Of a stretch of 64,000 bases of DNA, positions 38,865 through 47,356 are shown one piece after another. The position numbers and the translations under genes are program-made. Source of the stretch: Fulvimonas soli (GTDB lineage: Bacteria > Pseudomonadota > Gammaproteobacteria > Xanthomonadales > Rhodanobacteraceae); assembly GCF_003148905.1 (NCBI RefSeq), contig NZ_QGHC01000004.1, positions 1 to 64,000 on the forward strand, read 5' to 3'. Under the pieces are notes generated by a model. That model saw only the letters and a list, made by a program, of their open reading frames with translations, did no database searches and was not told where the DNA came from. Numbering within the stretch: the stretch's first letter is position 1; every line of letters begins with the position of its first letter.

Positions 38865-39032
38865 GTGAGGGCAAGGGGCGAGAGGCGAGCAGTGAGGGCG
38901 TGTCTTTCCGCCTCCGCGTCGCACCCGCCCGGCTTGAGCAGAACGCGGCCGACGCCGCGTTTTTTGTTCGTATGCCCATGGCGAAAGAGCGCCTTGCCAT
39001 GCGCCCCCGCTACTCGTCCCTCGTCCCCGAGA
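38865..39032. repeat. Second inverted repeat of the guaB-flanking family
   Basis: The arm at 38865-38900 (GGGCAAGGGGCGAGAGGCGA, then GCAGTGAGGGCG) and the arm at 39001-39032 (CCGCTACTCGTCCCTCGTCC) match the repeat arms before guaB. Confidence 0.6.
38942..38966 (+). terminator. Rho-independent terminator after guaB
   Basis: AACGCGGC-CGAC-GCCGCGTT forms a perfect 8-bp stem with a 4-nt loop followed by a T tract. It suggests guaB and guaA are at least partly separate transcripts. Confidence 0.8.
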
Positions 39033-39084
39033 AATCCTCGATAGCATCGACCATCGCCAAGACGCACGAGCCACGGCCCATCCC

Positions 39085-40665
39085 ATGACCGACATCCACA
39101 GCGACAAGATCCTCATCCTCGACTTCGGCGCGCAGTACACCCAGCTGATCGCCCGCCGCGTGCGCGAGATCGGCGTGTACTGCGAGATCTGGGCCTGGGA
39201 CCACGACCCGGCGGAGATCGCCCGCTTCGGCGCCAAGGGCATCATCCTCTCCGGCGGCCCGGAATCGACCACGCTGCCGGGCGCGCCGAAGGCGCCGCAG
39301 GAGGTGTTCGACTCGGGCCTGCCCATCCTCGGCATCTGCTACGGCATGCAGACCCTGGCCGCGCAGCTGGGCGGCGCCACCGAGGCGGCGGACGCGCGCG
39401 AGTTCGGCCATGCCGAGGTGGACATCGTGGGCGGCAGCCGCCTGTTCGAGGGCCTGAGCGACCACGGCGGCCGCCACCGGCTGGACGTGTGGATGAGCCA
39501 CGGCGACCACGTCTCCAGGGCACCGCCGGGCTTCGCCGTCACCGGCGTCACCGACCGCATCCCGGTCGCGGTGATGGAGAACGAGGCCAAGCGCTGGTAC
39601 GGCGTGCAGTTCCATCCCGAGGTCACGCACACCAAGCAGGGCACCGCGCTGCTCAGGCGCTTCGTCACCGAGATCTGCGGCTGCGCCACGCTGTGGACCG
39701 CCGCGCACATCATCGAGGACCAGATCGCCCGCGTGCGCGCCCAGGTGGGGCGGGACCACGTGCTGCTGGGCCTGTCCGGCGGCGTGGATTCCTCGGTGGT
39801 GGCCGCGCTGCTGCACCGGGCGATCGGCGACCAGCTCACCTGCGTGTTCGTCGACACCGGCCTGCTGCGCTGGAAGGAAGGCGACCAGGTGATGGCCACC
39901 ATGGCCGAGCACATGGGCGTCAAGGTGATCCGCGTGAACGCGGCCGAGCGCTACTTCAAGGCGCTGCAGGGCGTGGCCGACCCGGAGGCCAAGCGCAAGA
40001 TCATCGGCCGCCTGTTCGTGGAGATCTTCGACGAGGAATCGGCCAAGGTCACCGCCGCCGGCGACGGCCACGTGAAGTGGCTGGCGCAGGGCACCATCTA
40101 CCCGGACGTGATCGAGTCGGCCGGCAGCAAGACCGGCAAGGCCCACGTCATCAAGAGCCACCACAACGTGGGCGGCCTGCCGGCGGACATGAAGCTCGGC
40201 CTGGTCGAGCCGCTGCGCGAGCTGTTCAAGGACGAGGTGCGGCGCATCGGCGTGGAACTGGGCCTGCCGCGCGAGATGGTCTACCGCCATCCGTTCCCGG
40301 GCCCCGGCCTGGGCGTGCGCATCCTGGGCGAGGTGAAGCCCGAGTACGCCGAGCTGCTGGCCCGCGCCGACGCCATCTTCATCGAGGAACTGCGCAAGGC
40401 CGACCTGTACGACCGGGTCAGCCAGGCCTTCGCGGTGTTCCTGCCGGTGAAGTCGGTGGGCGTGGTGGGCGACGCGCGCGCCTACGAGTGGGTGATCGCG
40501 CTGCGTGCGGTGGAGACCATCGACTTCATGACCGCACACTGGGCGCCCCTGCCGTATGACTTCCTCGGCAAGGTGTCTAACAGGATTATCAATGAGTTGC
40601 GTGGTGTTTCTCGTGTCGTCTATGACATCAGTGGCAAGCCGCCTGCCACCATCGAGTGGGAGTGA
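39085..40665 (+). CDS. guaA: GMP synthase (glutamine-hydrolysing)
   Basis: The 526-residue protein has a class I glutamine amidotransferase domain (nucleophile Cys85 in [13 protein letters not shown] near residue 175) and an ATP pyrophosphatase domain ([16 protein letters not shown]), ending in the dimerisation domain. It converts XMP to GMP. The last 90 bp or so use AT-richer codons (from about 40572: AACAGGATTATCAATGAG) than the rest, suggesting that this 3' end was brought in by the adjacent integrated element. Confidence 0.97.
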   Translation: MTDIHSDKILILDFGAQYTQLIARRVREIGVYCEIWAWDHDPAEIARFGAKGIILSGGPESTTLPGAPKAPQEVFDSGLPILGICYGMQTLAAQLGGATEAADAREFGHAEVDIVGGSRLFEGLSDHGGRHRLDVWMSHGDHVSRAPPGFAVTGVTDRIPVAVMENEAKRWYGVQFHPEVTHTKQGTALLRRFVTEICGCATLWTAAHIIEDQIARVRAQVGRDHVLLGLSGGVDSSVVAALLHRAIGDQLTCVFVDTGLLRWKEGDQVMATMAEHMGVKVIRVNAAERYFKALQGVADPEAKRKIIGRLFVEIFDEESAKVTAAGDGHVKWLAQGTIYPDVIESAGSKTGKAHVIKSHHNVGGLPADMKLGLVEPLRELFKDEVRRIGVELGLPREMVYRHPFPGPGLGVRILGEVKPEYAELLARADAIFIEELRKADLYDRVSQAFAVFLPVKSVGVVGDARAYEWVIALRAVETIDFMTAHWAPLPYDFLGKVSNRIINELRGVSRVVYDISGKPPATIEWE

Positions 40666-40668
40666 ATT
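40571..40668. other. Probable attachment-site region (attL) at the guaA 3' end
   Basis: The change of base composition inside guaA, the tyrosine integrase 310 bp downstream and the known use of the guaA 3' end by many islands together indicate a chromosomal junction. The exact core cannot be fixed because the other end of the element is outside the window. Confidence 0.6.
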
Positions 40669-40780
40669 GACGAGCTTCGGGGACTATCGCTAGCTATCGA
40701 AAAACTGACGCAACGTGTTGATTTAGAAAGAAATACTTCGCGGAAGCTATCGGTGGCTATCGCCGGCCAGCAGAAAAAAT

Positions 40781-40958
40781 TGACGGTAGAGCTGACGGTA
40801 AAAATCGAGGCCGGATTAAGACACTCCCGTTCACTATTCAGACTTTTACCGTCTTTGACGGTAAAAGCCTCCTCGGGAAAGCTTGTTTTATGGGGCTTTC
40901 CGGGCATCAGCAGGTCTCCAGGTCCCTGACGGTAAAACCTGACGGTAAATCCGTCAAA
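40781..40958. repeat. TGACGGTAAA iteron cluster before the integrase
   Basis: Copies of TGACGGTA(A/G)A occur at 40781, 40793, 40856, 40927 and 40940. An inverted copy lies at 40844-40853, and a partial inverted copy (CCGTCAAA) at 40951-40958. They fill the 309-bp gap between guaA and int, which holds no gene. Likely roles are arm-type integrase/excisionase sites or regulation of int. Confidence 0.75.
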
Positions 40959-40974
40959 GCCGGAGGAAACCTCG

Positions 40975-42231
40975 ATGCTGACCGACGCTGCACTACGCAA
41001 TTTCAAGCCTAAGTCCAAGATTTATAAGGCTTCTGACCGAGACGGGATGTACGTGACGGTATCGCCTGGCGGCACTGTCACCTTCCGCTACGACTACCGC
41101 CTCAACGGCCGCCGCGAGACGCTGACCCTCGGGCGCTACGGCCCCGGCGGCATCTCACTGGCGATGGCGCGCGAACTGCTCCTGGACGCGCGCAAAGCCG
41201 TGCTCAAGGGCACCTCGCCTGCGCTGGAAAAGCAGCGCGAGAAACGCCGGGTGGTTGCCATCAAGACCTTCGGCACGGCGATGGACACTTGGCTGGCCAA
41301 CGCAAGGTTGGCCGACAGCACGCGCGCCATGCGCAAGCACATCATCGACCGGGACATCCTGCCGGTCTTCAAGAATCGCCTGCTGACCGAGATCCAGGCC
41401 GAAGACTTGCGGGCCTTGTGCAACAAGGTCAAGGAGCGCGGGGCGCCGGCCACCGCGGTCCAGATTCGGGACATCGTGAAGCAGGTCTATGTCTACGCCA
41501 TCGCCCACGGCGAAAAGGTGGACAACCCCGCCAACAGCGTGGGCGCGGCGTCGATCGCCACCTTCGTCCCAAAGGACCGCGCCTTGTCGCCGCTGGAAAT
41601 CCGACTGTTTGTGCAACAGATCGAGTCGGTGGCGACCTATCCCACCATCAAGCTGGCACTGCGCCTGATCCTGCTGACGCTGGTACGCAAGAGCGAACTG
41701 ATCCAGGCCACTTGGGATGAGATCGATTTCGAGAGCAAGACCTGGACGATCCCGAAGCAGCGGATGAAGGGACGCAACCCGCACGTGGTCTATCTGTCGA
41801 GCCAGGCGCTCGACATCTTCGTGACGCTGCACGCCTGCGCGGCCGGCTCAAGGTTCGTTTTTCCCTCTCGTTACGACGCCGAGCGGTTCATGTCCAATGC
41901 GACCTTGAATCGGGTCACGCAGCTCATCGCGGAGGCGGCAAAGACCAAGGGGCTGCCGCTGCAACCGTTCACCGTCCACGACTTGCGCCGTACCGGCTCG
42001 ACGCTGTTGAACGAAATCGGCTTCAACCGCGACTGGATCGAGAAGTGCCTGGCGCACGAGGACGGGCGTTCCTCGCGTTCGGTCTACAACAAGGCCGAGT
42101 ACGCCGAACAGCGGCGGCACATGCTGCAAGAGTGGGCCAACCTGGTCGATGCCTGGGGCGGCGGGCAGACCTACGTGCCAACGCTGTTGCCGAAGAGCGT
42201 AGTCGTGCCGGCGTTGAGCGCGGTGGCCTGA
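40975..42231 (+). CDS. int: Tyrosine recombinase/integrase of the guaA-inserted element
   Basis: The 418-residue protein has an N-terminal DUF4102-type arm-binding domain (LTDAALRNFKPKSKIYKASD), a core-binding SAM-like domain and a C-terminal catalytic domain. Catalytic residues are Arg in LVRKSELIQATWDEIDF, H-x-x-R in TVHDLRRTGSTLL, and His and Tyr in LAHEDGRSSRSVYNKAEY. GGAGGA lies 8 bp before ATG 40975. It catalyses integration and excision between attP and the guaA site. It looks intact. Confidence 0.93.
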   Translation: MLTDAALRNFKPKSKIYKASDRDGMYVTVSPGGTVTFRYDYRLNGRRETLTLGRYGPGGISLAMARELLLDARKAVLKGTSPALEKQREKRRVVAIKTFGTAMDTWLANARLADSTRAMRKHIIDRDILPVFKNRLLTEIQAEDLRALCNKVKERGAPATAVQIRDIVKQVYVYAIAHGEKVDNPANSVGAASIATFVPKDRALSPLEIRLFVQQIESVATYPTIKLALRLILLTLVRKSELIQATWDEIDFESKTWTIPKQRMKGRNPHVVYLSSQALDIFVTLHACAAGSRFVFPSRYDAERFMSNATLNRVTQLIAEAAKTKGLPLQPFTVHDLRRTGSTLLNEIGFNRDWIEKCLAHEDGRSSRSVYNKAEYAEQRRHMLQEWANLVDAWGGGQTYVPTLLPKSVVVPALSAVA

Positions 42232-42236
42232 AATGG

Positions 42237-42266
42237 CGGCTAGGTTGTCACTTGACAACCTAGCCG
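42237..42266. promoter_or_regulatory. 30-bp palindrome (14-bp arms, 2-bp centre), putative operator
   Basis: CGGCTAGGTTGTCA and its exact complement TGACAACCTAGCCG flank CT. The palindrome starts 5 bp after the int stop and ends 25 bp before the HicA-like gene. It has no T tract, so an operator for the HTH protein at 42572 (autoregulated pair) is more likely than a terminator. Confidence 0.6.
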
Positions 42267-42291
42267 ATCACCCCGATACTGGAGGTCGCTG

Positions 42292-42567
42292 ATGGCCCGT
42301 TCCCCTCACCCGAAGAAAGAGGTCGAGGAAGCTCTCAGGCATGCCGAAGGGCAGGGCTGGCGCGTCGAAGTCGGCGGCAGCCACGCCTGGGGGCGGATTT
42401 ACTGTCCGTACAACGACGAGGAATGCCGCTGCGGTGAGTTCTGCATCACCAGCGTATGGAGCACGCCGAAGAACCCCGGCAACCACGCCCGCGCGTTGCG
42501 GCGTGTCGTGGACAACTGCACCACGCATCGTCAGCAGCGCGAGGCTGATGACGATGCCAAGGAGTAG
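42292..42567 (+). CDS. Small HicA-like protein, candidate toxin
   Basis: The 91-residue protein begins MARSPHPKKEVEEALRHAEGQGW and contains GGSHAWGRIYCP. The order helix, then strand with G-S-H, resembles the HicA mRNA-interferase fold with a catalytic histidine. A cysteine set (CPYNDEECRCGEFC) may bind metal and is unusual for HicA. GGAGG lies 8 bp upstream. It is followed by the HTH protein after 4 bp, typical of toxin-antitoxin operons. The toxin assignment is inferred. Confidence 0.6.
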   Translation: MARSPHPKKEVEEALRHAEGQGWRVEVGGSHAWGRIYCPYNDEECRCGEFCITSVWSTPKNPGNHARALRRVVDNCTTHRQQREADDDAKE

Positions 42568-42571
42568 CGCG

Positions 42572-43096
42572 ATGGAATACACCTTCACTCTGAAGTACCA
42601 GCTTGCCGATGATGACCGCGACCCGGATGCGCTGGTCGAGCGCCTGGGCGAAGCCGGCTGCGACGATGCCTTGGTCGGCATCGGGCAGCCGGGGCGCCTG
42701 GCGCTGGAGTTCACCCGCGAAGCGGCCAACGCCGGCGCCGCCGTGCGCAGCGCATTGTCGGATGTGCGCCGCGCGGCGCCGGCGGCCAAGCTGATCGAGG
42801 TGGCACCGGATTTGGTCGGCCTGACCGACGTGGCTGAGATCGTGGGCGTATCGCGGCAGAACATGCGCAAGCTGATGCTGGCCCATCCGGGCAGCTTTCC
42901 GGCGCCGGTGCATGAGGGCAGCGCCTCGATCTGGCATTTGGCGGACGTGCTGACCTGGTTGCAGGCCAAGGGCAGCTATGCGCTGGCCAAGGACGTGCTG
43001 GACGTGGCGCGGGTGGCTTTGCAGGTGAACGTGGCGAAGGAAGGCCAGCGCTTGCCGCGCTCGGCGTCCAAGGAACTGCAAGCCTTGGTTGGATGA
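42572..43096 (+). CDS. HTH (AlpA/MerR-like) DNA-binding protein, candidate antitoxin
   Basis: The 174-residue protein has an N-terminal ferredoxin-like part (MEYTFTLKYQLADDDRD to VRSALSDVRRA, residues 1-72) that may bind the partner. A winged-helix region follows (LVGLTDVAEIVGVSRQNMRKLMLAH, then SASIWHLADVLTWLQAKG, residues 86-140). It is translated 4 bp after the HicA-like gene. It is probably the repressor that binds the palindrome at 42237-42266. Confidence 0.65.
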   Translation: MEYTFTLKYQLADDDRDPDALVERLGEAGCDDALVGIGQPGRLALEFTREAANAGAAVRSALSDVRRAAPAAKLIEVAPDLVGLTDVAEIVGVSRQNMRKLMLAHPGSFPAPVHEGSASIWHLADVLTWLQAKGSYALAKDVLDVARVALQVNVAKEGQRLPRSASKELQALVG

Positions 43097-43112
43097 GAGC
43101 CGTAGCCCGGCG

Positions 43113-43469
43113 TCATTCCTCACTCGAACCCGCCCGAACAGGGCGGGTTTTCCGTTGGTGGACATCCGGCTTGGAGACACGGCCGCGAGGTGCTTGCTTG
43201 CGCTGCTCGATCCACGCTTCCACTTCGGCCAAGTCCCACACGACGCAGCGCGGCGTCAGGTTGAAACGGCGTGGAAACTCGCCGCGGCGTTCCATTTCGT
43301 AGATCGTCGTTTCGGCCAAGGGAACAATCAGCCGCAGTTCCTGGCGGCGGATGGTGCGCCGGAAGGGAAGGGGGCTTTTCGGAAACTGCGGCAGCGCCTC
43401 GTAGGCTTCCGTCCCCGGCAAGGGGAGCGCATTAGATGTTTGCGATAGCTGTTCCACCTCGGACTCCAT
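43113..43469 (-). CDS. AlpA-family transcriptional regulator
   Basis: From ATG 43469 the 118-residue protein has the AlpA-type HTH: LRLIVPLAETTIYEMERRGEFPRRFNL and VVWDLAEVEAWIEQRK (about residues 45-95). AlpA proteins activate integrase/excision genes of phages and islands. An upstream start at 43490 is possible. It lies downstream of, and on the same strand as, the MBL/E2-E1-JAB operon (83 bp after its last stop) and may be partly read from it. Confidence 0.8.
   Translation of the reverse strand: MESEVEQLSQTSNALPLPGTEAYEALPQFPKSPLPFRRTIRRQELRLIVPLAETTIYEMERRGEFPRRFNLTPRCVVWDLAEVEAWIEQRKQAPRGRVSKPDVHQRKTRPVRAGSSEE
43127..43152. terminator. Terminator hairpin inside the 3' end of the AlpA gene
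   Basis: AACCCGCCC-GAACA-GGGCGGGTT followed by TTCC forms a perfect 9-bp stem. It would end transcripts from the HicA-like/HTH pair on the plus strand and overlaps the last codons of the convergent AlpA gene. Confidence 0.65.
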
Positions 43470-43552
43470 GAGTACGCCGCATGGAGACATGGTGGAGTTC
43501 AGTACCTATCGGGACAACTTGCTGCGGCGTAGAAGGGCGAGTCCAGTGTGCG

Positions 43553-44233
43553 TTACGCCTTTGGCGCCCCTGTTGGCCGTGAGGCAGTCACTTTCCGACT
43601 GGCGTGCACAGCCAGGACGTTCTGCACGAAGCGTATGCCTGTTGTCCGTGCACTGAATGCGGTAATCAGATACTGGCAAAGGAAAACGGCCGCCGTAATC
43701 AGAATGCGTGTCGCATCAATGCCGATGAAGTACATGGCAACAGGCAGCACAGGCATCAGCAATAGCGACATTGCCGCGATGTCGCGGAACAGCAGATAGT
43801 TCTTGTGGCTGTCTGCGACCGAGGGGTCCGAATCGACCTGTTTGTACAAGCCGTACCACTTGGCGTTCTGTTCGCGCGGCTCTATGGGAAACGCTCCGAC
43901 GTTCTTCTTCAATTTCGCCAAGTCAATGCGGTGATCCGCTGGTGCGTACACGGAGAACGCGCGCGATCCGGGAAGCGGGAACTTGACGCGCCAGAAAACC
44001 AACATGGCTTTGTGGTCAGCCGAGATCAGCGACGACAGGATCAAAACTGGAATCGGCAGCAGGACCGTGAGGCTGGTTCGGACGGCCGCGATGGCGGTCG
44101 GCGTCAAGTCTTGGATCGCCGTATGGAAGGCGAGCACCAGGAGGATCAGGACATCGAGGACAAGCGTCGCTACGAGCCACGCAAGATTGCGACCCTTCAA
44201 CGTCTTGCTGCTGTAGTCTTTGGTGTCTCTCAT
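43553..44233 (-). CDS. Four-helix membrane protein of the MBL/E2-E1-JAB operon
   Basis: The 226-residue protein has two N-terminal helices (about residues 15-37 and 48-70) and a central soluble part of about 80 residues with conserved-looking ADHKAMLVFWRVKFPLPGSRAF and EPREQNAKWYGLY. Two C-terminal helices follow (about 148-170 and 172-192). No family was recognised. Membrane proteins at the end of such operons are often the effector that damages the membrane, which is a guess here. Its ATG overlaps the stop of the second MBL gene by 4 bp. Confidence 0.7.
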   Translation of the reverse strand: MRDTKDYSSKTLKGRNLAWLVATLVLDVLILLVLAFHTAIQDLTPTAIAAVRTSLTVLLPIPVLILSSLISADHKAMLVFWRVKFPLPGSRAFSVYAPADHRIDLAKLKKNVGAFPIEPREQNAKWYGLYKQVDSDPSVADSHKNYLLFRDIAAMSLLLMPVLPVAMYFIGIDATRILITAAVFLCQYLITAFSARTTGIRFVQNVLAVHASRKVTASRPTGAPKA

Positions 44234-45108
44234 CCGTTGTTCTCGGTGTAGATGTCGAAGTTGCCAAATTCATCGACGACAAATTGAATCCACCCATCAC
44301 GCCGCGTCGTCAGTACATGCCGCTGCTTGCCTGTTGTCCTGACCGAAACGCCGTTCGGCCAATGATCGACCACGCGCTGGCGGTACGTCTGCGTCATGCG
44401 CTGCGTGTCGTGAACGATCGCCTTGTCGGACATCACGATGGCGCGAGGATGGATGTAGTTAAATAGCGCCTCACAATAGCCGTTTTCGCGTCCGTGATGA
44501 GAGGCCACGAGCACGGTCGTCCCGGCCAACTCAGCACGAAAGTCAGGCTGCTCCAGCAGCGCGAGCCAGCCGTCCTCCTCAAGATCGCCAGGGAACAGAA
44601 TCTTGAAGGTGCCGAACTTGAAGAACGCGACCAGGCTTAGATTGTTCGTGTCGTAGAAGCGTGGCGTCGAGTTCCAGAATGTCTTCACCGTGATGCCACC
44701 CATGTTCTGATCGAATGGGGTATCGACCGGATAGACATAGCTGGCGTGAAGATCCAAGTATCGCTGGATGTCGTCGGTCAACTCGCCGCTGACTTCCTTG
44801 ATGATCTTCATCACTTCGGGCGACACGCTGCGGTTGCGAACGAAGGTGGAGACCGCGATTCCCTCACGCCACAGGTTGTTCAGATCGCTGATGTGATCGA
44901 GGTCTGCATTGGTGACGAACAGGTAGTCCAGCACGCTCCGCTTCAAGTAGTGCCGGATATAGGTGCTCGGTTTCCAGCCCGTGTCATGGTTATGACCGGA
45001 GTCGATCATGGCGAGCCTGCCTTCGTTACCCAGGGACGAGCGATGCGTGAGCATGGCACATGCGCCATGCTGCACATCCCATATTTTCAGAATCATCTGT
45101 CCGGGCAC
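44230..45108 (-). CDS. ComEC-type MBL-fold protein with a substituted metal site
   Basis: The 292-residue protein resembles the competence-type (ComEC C-terminal) MBL family: LKIWDVQHGACAML at the start, TNADLDHISDLNN at residues 66-78 and VLVASHHGRENGY later. The usual first ligand histidine of H-x-D-x-D-H is asparagine (Asn67), so one zinc site is probably weakened or lost. It begins 1 bp after the E2-E1-JAB stop, so it is translationally linked. The C-terminus ends in glycine (TENNG). Substrate unknown. Confidence 0.8.
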   Translation of the reverse strand: MPGQMILKIWDVQHGACAMLTHRSSLGNEGRLAMIDSGHNHDTGWKPSTYIRHYLKRSVLDYLFVTNADLDHISDLNNLWREGIAVSTFVRNRSVSPEVMKIIKEVSGELTDDIQRYLDLHASYVYPVDTPFDQNMGGITVKTFWNSTPRFYDTNNLSLVAFFKFGTFKILFPGDLEEDGWLALLEQPDFRAELAGTTVLVASHHGRENGYCEALFNYIHPRAIVMSDKAIVHDTQRMTQTYRQRVVDHWPNGVSVRTTGKQRHVLTTRRDGWIQFVVDEFGNFDIYTENNG

Positions 45109-45109
45109 G

Positions 45110-47356
45110 TCACTTCACCGCGCCCTGAAGGACTTGAAGATCGTGCTCGCCGACGATGAGCTGGATGGCCGGCAGCCCGTCGTCGGACATCCCCAGCGCC
45201 AACTGAATGAGTTGCACCAGATCGTGCCCGCTGGGCGAGGCGGAGTGACCGGGAGGATGGCTATGCCATTCGCCGATGTAGCTGACCATGCCAGCGGTGC
45301 GCACGCTGGCATCCTTCACCGCTTCGGCCAGGCCGGCGATGCCGCGCTCGAAGGAATCTCGACTGGCTTTGCTGTCGGGCGGCGCTGGCAGGCCGGCAAC
45401 GATCACCACAGCTTTGATGTTGAAGTCGTAGTAGCCGAGCAGCACGCCGCCGGTCTCGTTGGGAAAACCCCGACGGCGTAGCTCCCGCAGTTGTTGTTCG
45501 ACGCCATCGTCGATGAACACGTCCAAGTCGTCGAGCGAGATGCGTCTTTCCGGCAGAACGGGGACATCATGCACGGTGATAGCACCGCGCATCGGATCTC
45601 GTTGCCACGCGCGTATGAGAGCGTCCTTGTTGGTCGTCGCGGCCTGAACTTGTTCGGCCAGTGTGCTTGCCTGGCCCAGGATGCGCGAATACGGCATTAC
45701 CGCCGAGATGTCGCGGCAACTCGCGCCGCTCCAGAACGTGTTGGTGTGACCGCTGAGGTGCGTTCTGCCCCAGTCCTCCTGAATCAGGGCGCGGTAATAC
45801 TGGGCTTCGAGCGTGCGCAGGCGGTGCGCGCGTTCGGCATCTTCCACAAGCAGCACTGCCGCGTTGCCGTCGGGTGTGATGAACACCGAGCAATGGCGTG
45901 GCAGCGTATCGGCCCCACTTGCCGCACGCGGATATTCGAGCGTTGTCGAGGCATCGACGACAAGACTCGCGGCGGCGAGCGCGTGCGCAACCGACTCCAA
46001 CGAAAGGTCGGTGGCATCGGCGACGATAGGCACGACTTCGGTCGCGCCTTCCGTCGCAGCAGCGTGCAGGCCGGCGACGACCGTCGCTTTCGTCTCGCCG
46101 ATGTGCTGCGTATAGGCGGCGTGCCTTGAGAGGTTGTGGGGCTTGATGTGATCCTTGTCGATGACCGTCCAGCGTCCCCAACCGCTGCGGCCCCATAGGT
46201 TGAGCAATGCGCTGCCAAGCGATCCGGCGCCGATCAGGACGGCCGCCGGACCTTCGTCGAAGATGCCCGACTGGCGTCTCGCGGCCGCTGCATCGTTCTG
46301 TACCAGCACGTCCATCGGCAAGACGGGCTGGTTTTGCCACGCCGTCGAGGGCTGCTGGTTCATCACGTCCTTGAAGTAACGCCCTTGGTGTGTCAGCAGC
46401 GCGCCGGTGGCGACGCCGAGTTCAAGTGCGCCGATCGGCACGAGGAACGCCCGGTGCGTGATGCCGTCGGGTTCAGCGTCGGCGCTTCGTTTGATCGGGA
46501 TGTGAAGCAGGATGACCGTGGCCTTGTCATCGGCCGAAGCGGCAGCACCGGATTCGCCAACGCCGTCTTGCAGCTTTGCTCGAAGCGGCGTGATGAGATC
46601 CACATTGCGCTGTGTCAGCAGGTCTGCCAACTGCCCGAGGGTGGCGGGATCACGCTCAACGAAGCCGTGCACGATGGGCGGCAGCGTCAACTCGATATGA
46701 GCAAAGGTCTTTGCTTGCGGCGCACCTTTCGAGATCGGTTGCAGAAAGCAGGTGAATCCTTGATCGGGGCGTTCTTCCTGCCGCAGCACCATGAAGCGTA
46801 GCTCAGGGTTCTTGCGCAGTTCGGCCAGATTCCACGGCAGGACCAATTCGTACTTGCTGGCGAAGAACAAGTGCTCAACCGGCTGGTCAGCCGGGTGCAG
46901 CTCGCCACGAGCACTCTTTTCCAGCCACCACTGGATGCGGCGCAGGAACGCCGCAGGTGTCCAAGTGCGCAACACGGCAGCAGGTGGATCGAAGTACAGG
47001 CACAAACTGGCCGGCGCACCGTGTACGCCCTGATTCTGGTGCATCAAAATCGGGAAGTCCTGACGCAGCGCCAAGACCTCGATCAGCCGCTTGGGGTCGT
47101 TGGGGACGCATAGCGCCAAGCGTTCCCGGTAGCGGATGCCGACTGGATTTTTCGGCGGGATGCCGTCGCACTCGACTTCGACGATCAGACATTCGAGTGT
47201 TGCCGCGCCATCTGCGGAATGCCGCAGAAGCCGGATCAACGAGTAGTCGCGTTGTCGCTGGACGGCATCGAGCAACGCGCGCGCACGCGGAATGGTCAGT
47301 GCATCGGCGCTTCCGACCTCTGTGACATTTACCAGTTCGTGGTACGCATCGGTCAT
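45110..47356 (-). CDS. E2-E1-JAB triple-domain ubiquitin-like conjugation/deconjugation protein
   Basis: The 748-residue protein joins three activities of a prokaryotic ubiquitin-like pathway. Residues ~50-165 look like an E2 with candidate catalytic Cys119 (GAPASLCLY). Residues ~370-580 are a ThiF-type E1 with ATP loop GAGSLG (376-381), Asp400 and candidate thioester Cys547 (SGASCRDISAVMP). Residues ~610-748 form a JAB/JAMM peptidase with Glu634 and E-x-H-S-H-P-x7-S-x2-D (His698, His700, Ser709, Asp712). All key residues are present. Residues 165-370 may be an additional domain. CBASS Cap2 (E1-E2) plus Cap3 (JAB) do the same as two proteins. The start overlaps the upstream MBL stop by 1 bp. 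Confidence 0.85.
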   Translation of the reverse strand: MTDAYHELVNVTEVGSADALTIPRARALLDAVQRQRDYSLIRLLRHSADGAATLECLIVEVECDGIPPKNPVGIRYRERLALCVPNDPKRLIEVLALRQDFPILMHQNQGVHGAPASLCLYFDPPAAVLRTWTPAAFLRRIQWWLEKSARGELHPADQPVEHLFFASKYELVLPWNLAELRKNPELRFMVLRQEERPDQGFTCFLQPISKGAPQAKTFAHIELTLPPIVHGFVERDPATLGQLADLLTQRNVDLITPLRAKLQDGVGESGAAASADDKATVILLHIPIKRSADAEPDGITHRAFLVPIGALELGVATGALLTHQGRYFKDVMNQQPSTAWQNQPVLPMDVLVQNDAAAARRQSGIFDEGPAAVLIGAGSLGSALLNLWGRSGWGRWTVIDKDHIKPHNLSRHAAYTQHIGETKATVVAGLHAAATEGATEVVPIVADATDLSLESVAHALAAASLVVDASTTLEYPRAASGADTLPRHCSVFITPDGNAAVLLVEDAERAHRLRTLEAQYYRALIQEDWGRTHLSGHTNTFWSGASCRDISAVMPYSRILGQASTLAEQVQAATTNKDALIRAWQRDPMRGAITVHDVPVLPERRISLDDLDVFIDDGVEQQLRELRRRGFPNETGGVLLGYYDFNIKAVVIVAGLPAPPDSKASRDSFERGIAGLAEAVKDASVRTAGMVSYIGEWHSHPPGHSASPSGHDLVQLIQLALGMSDDGLPAIQLIVGEHDLQVLQGAVK

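Noticed and set aside
45110-47356. Simple ThiF/MoeB thiamine or molybdopterin enzyme
   Set aside because: The E2-like N-terminal part and the complete JAMM site in one chain, with MBL partners on a mobile element, do not fit cofactor biosynthesis; the chromosomal MoeB-type enzyme is at 34550-35719.
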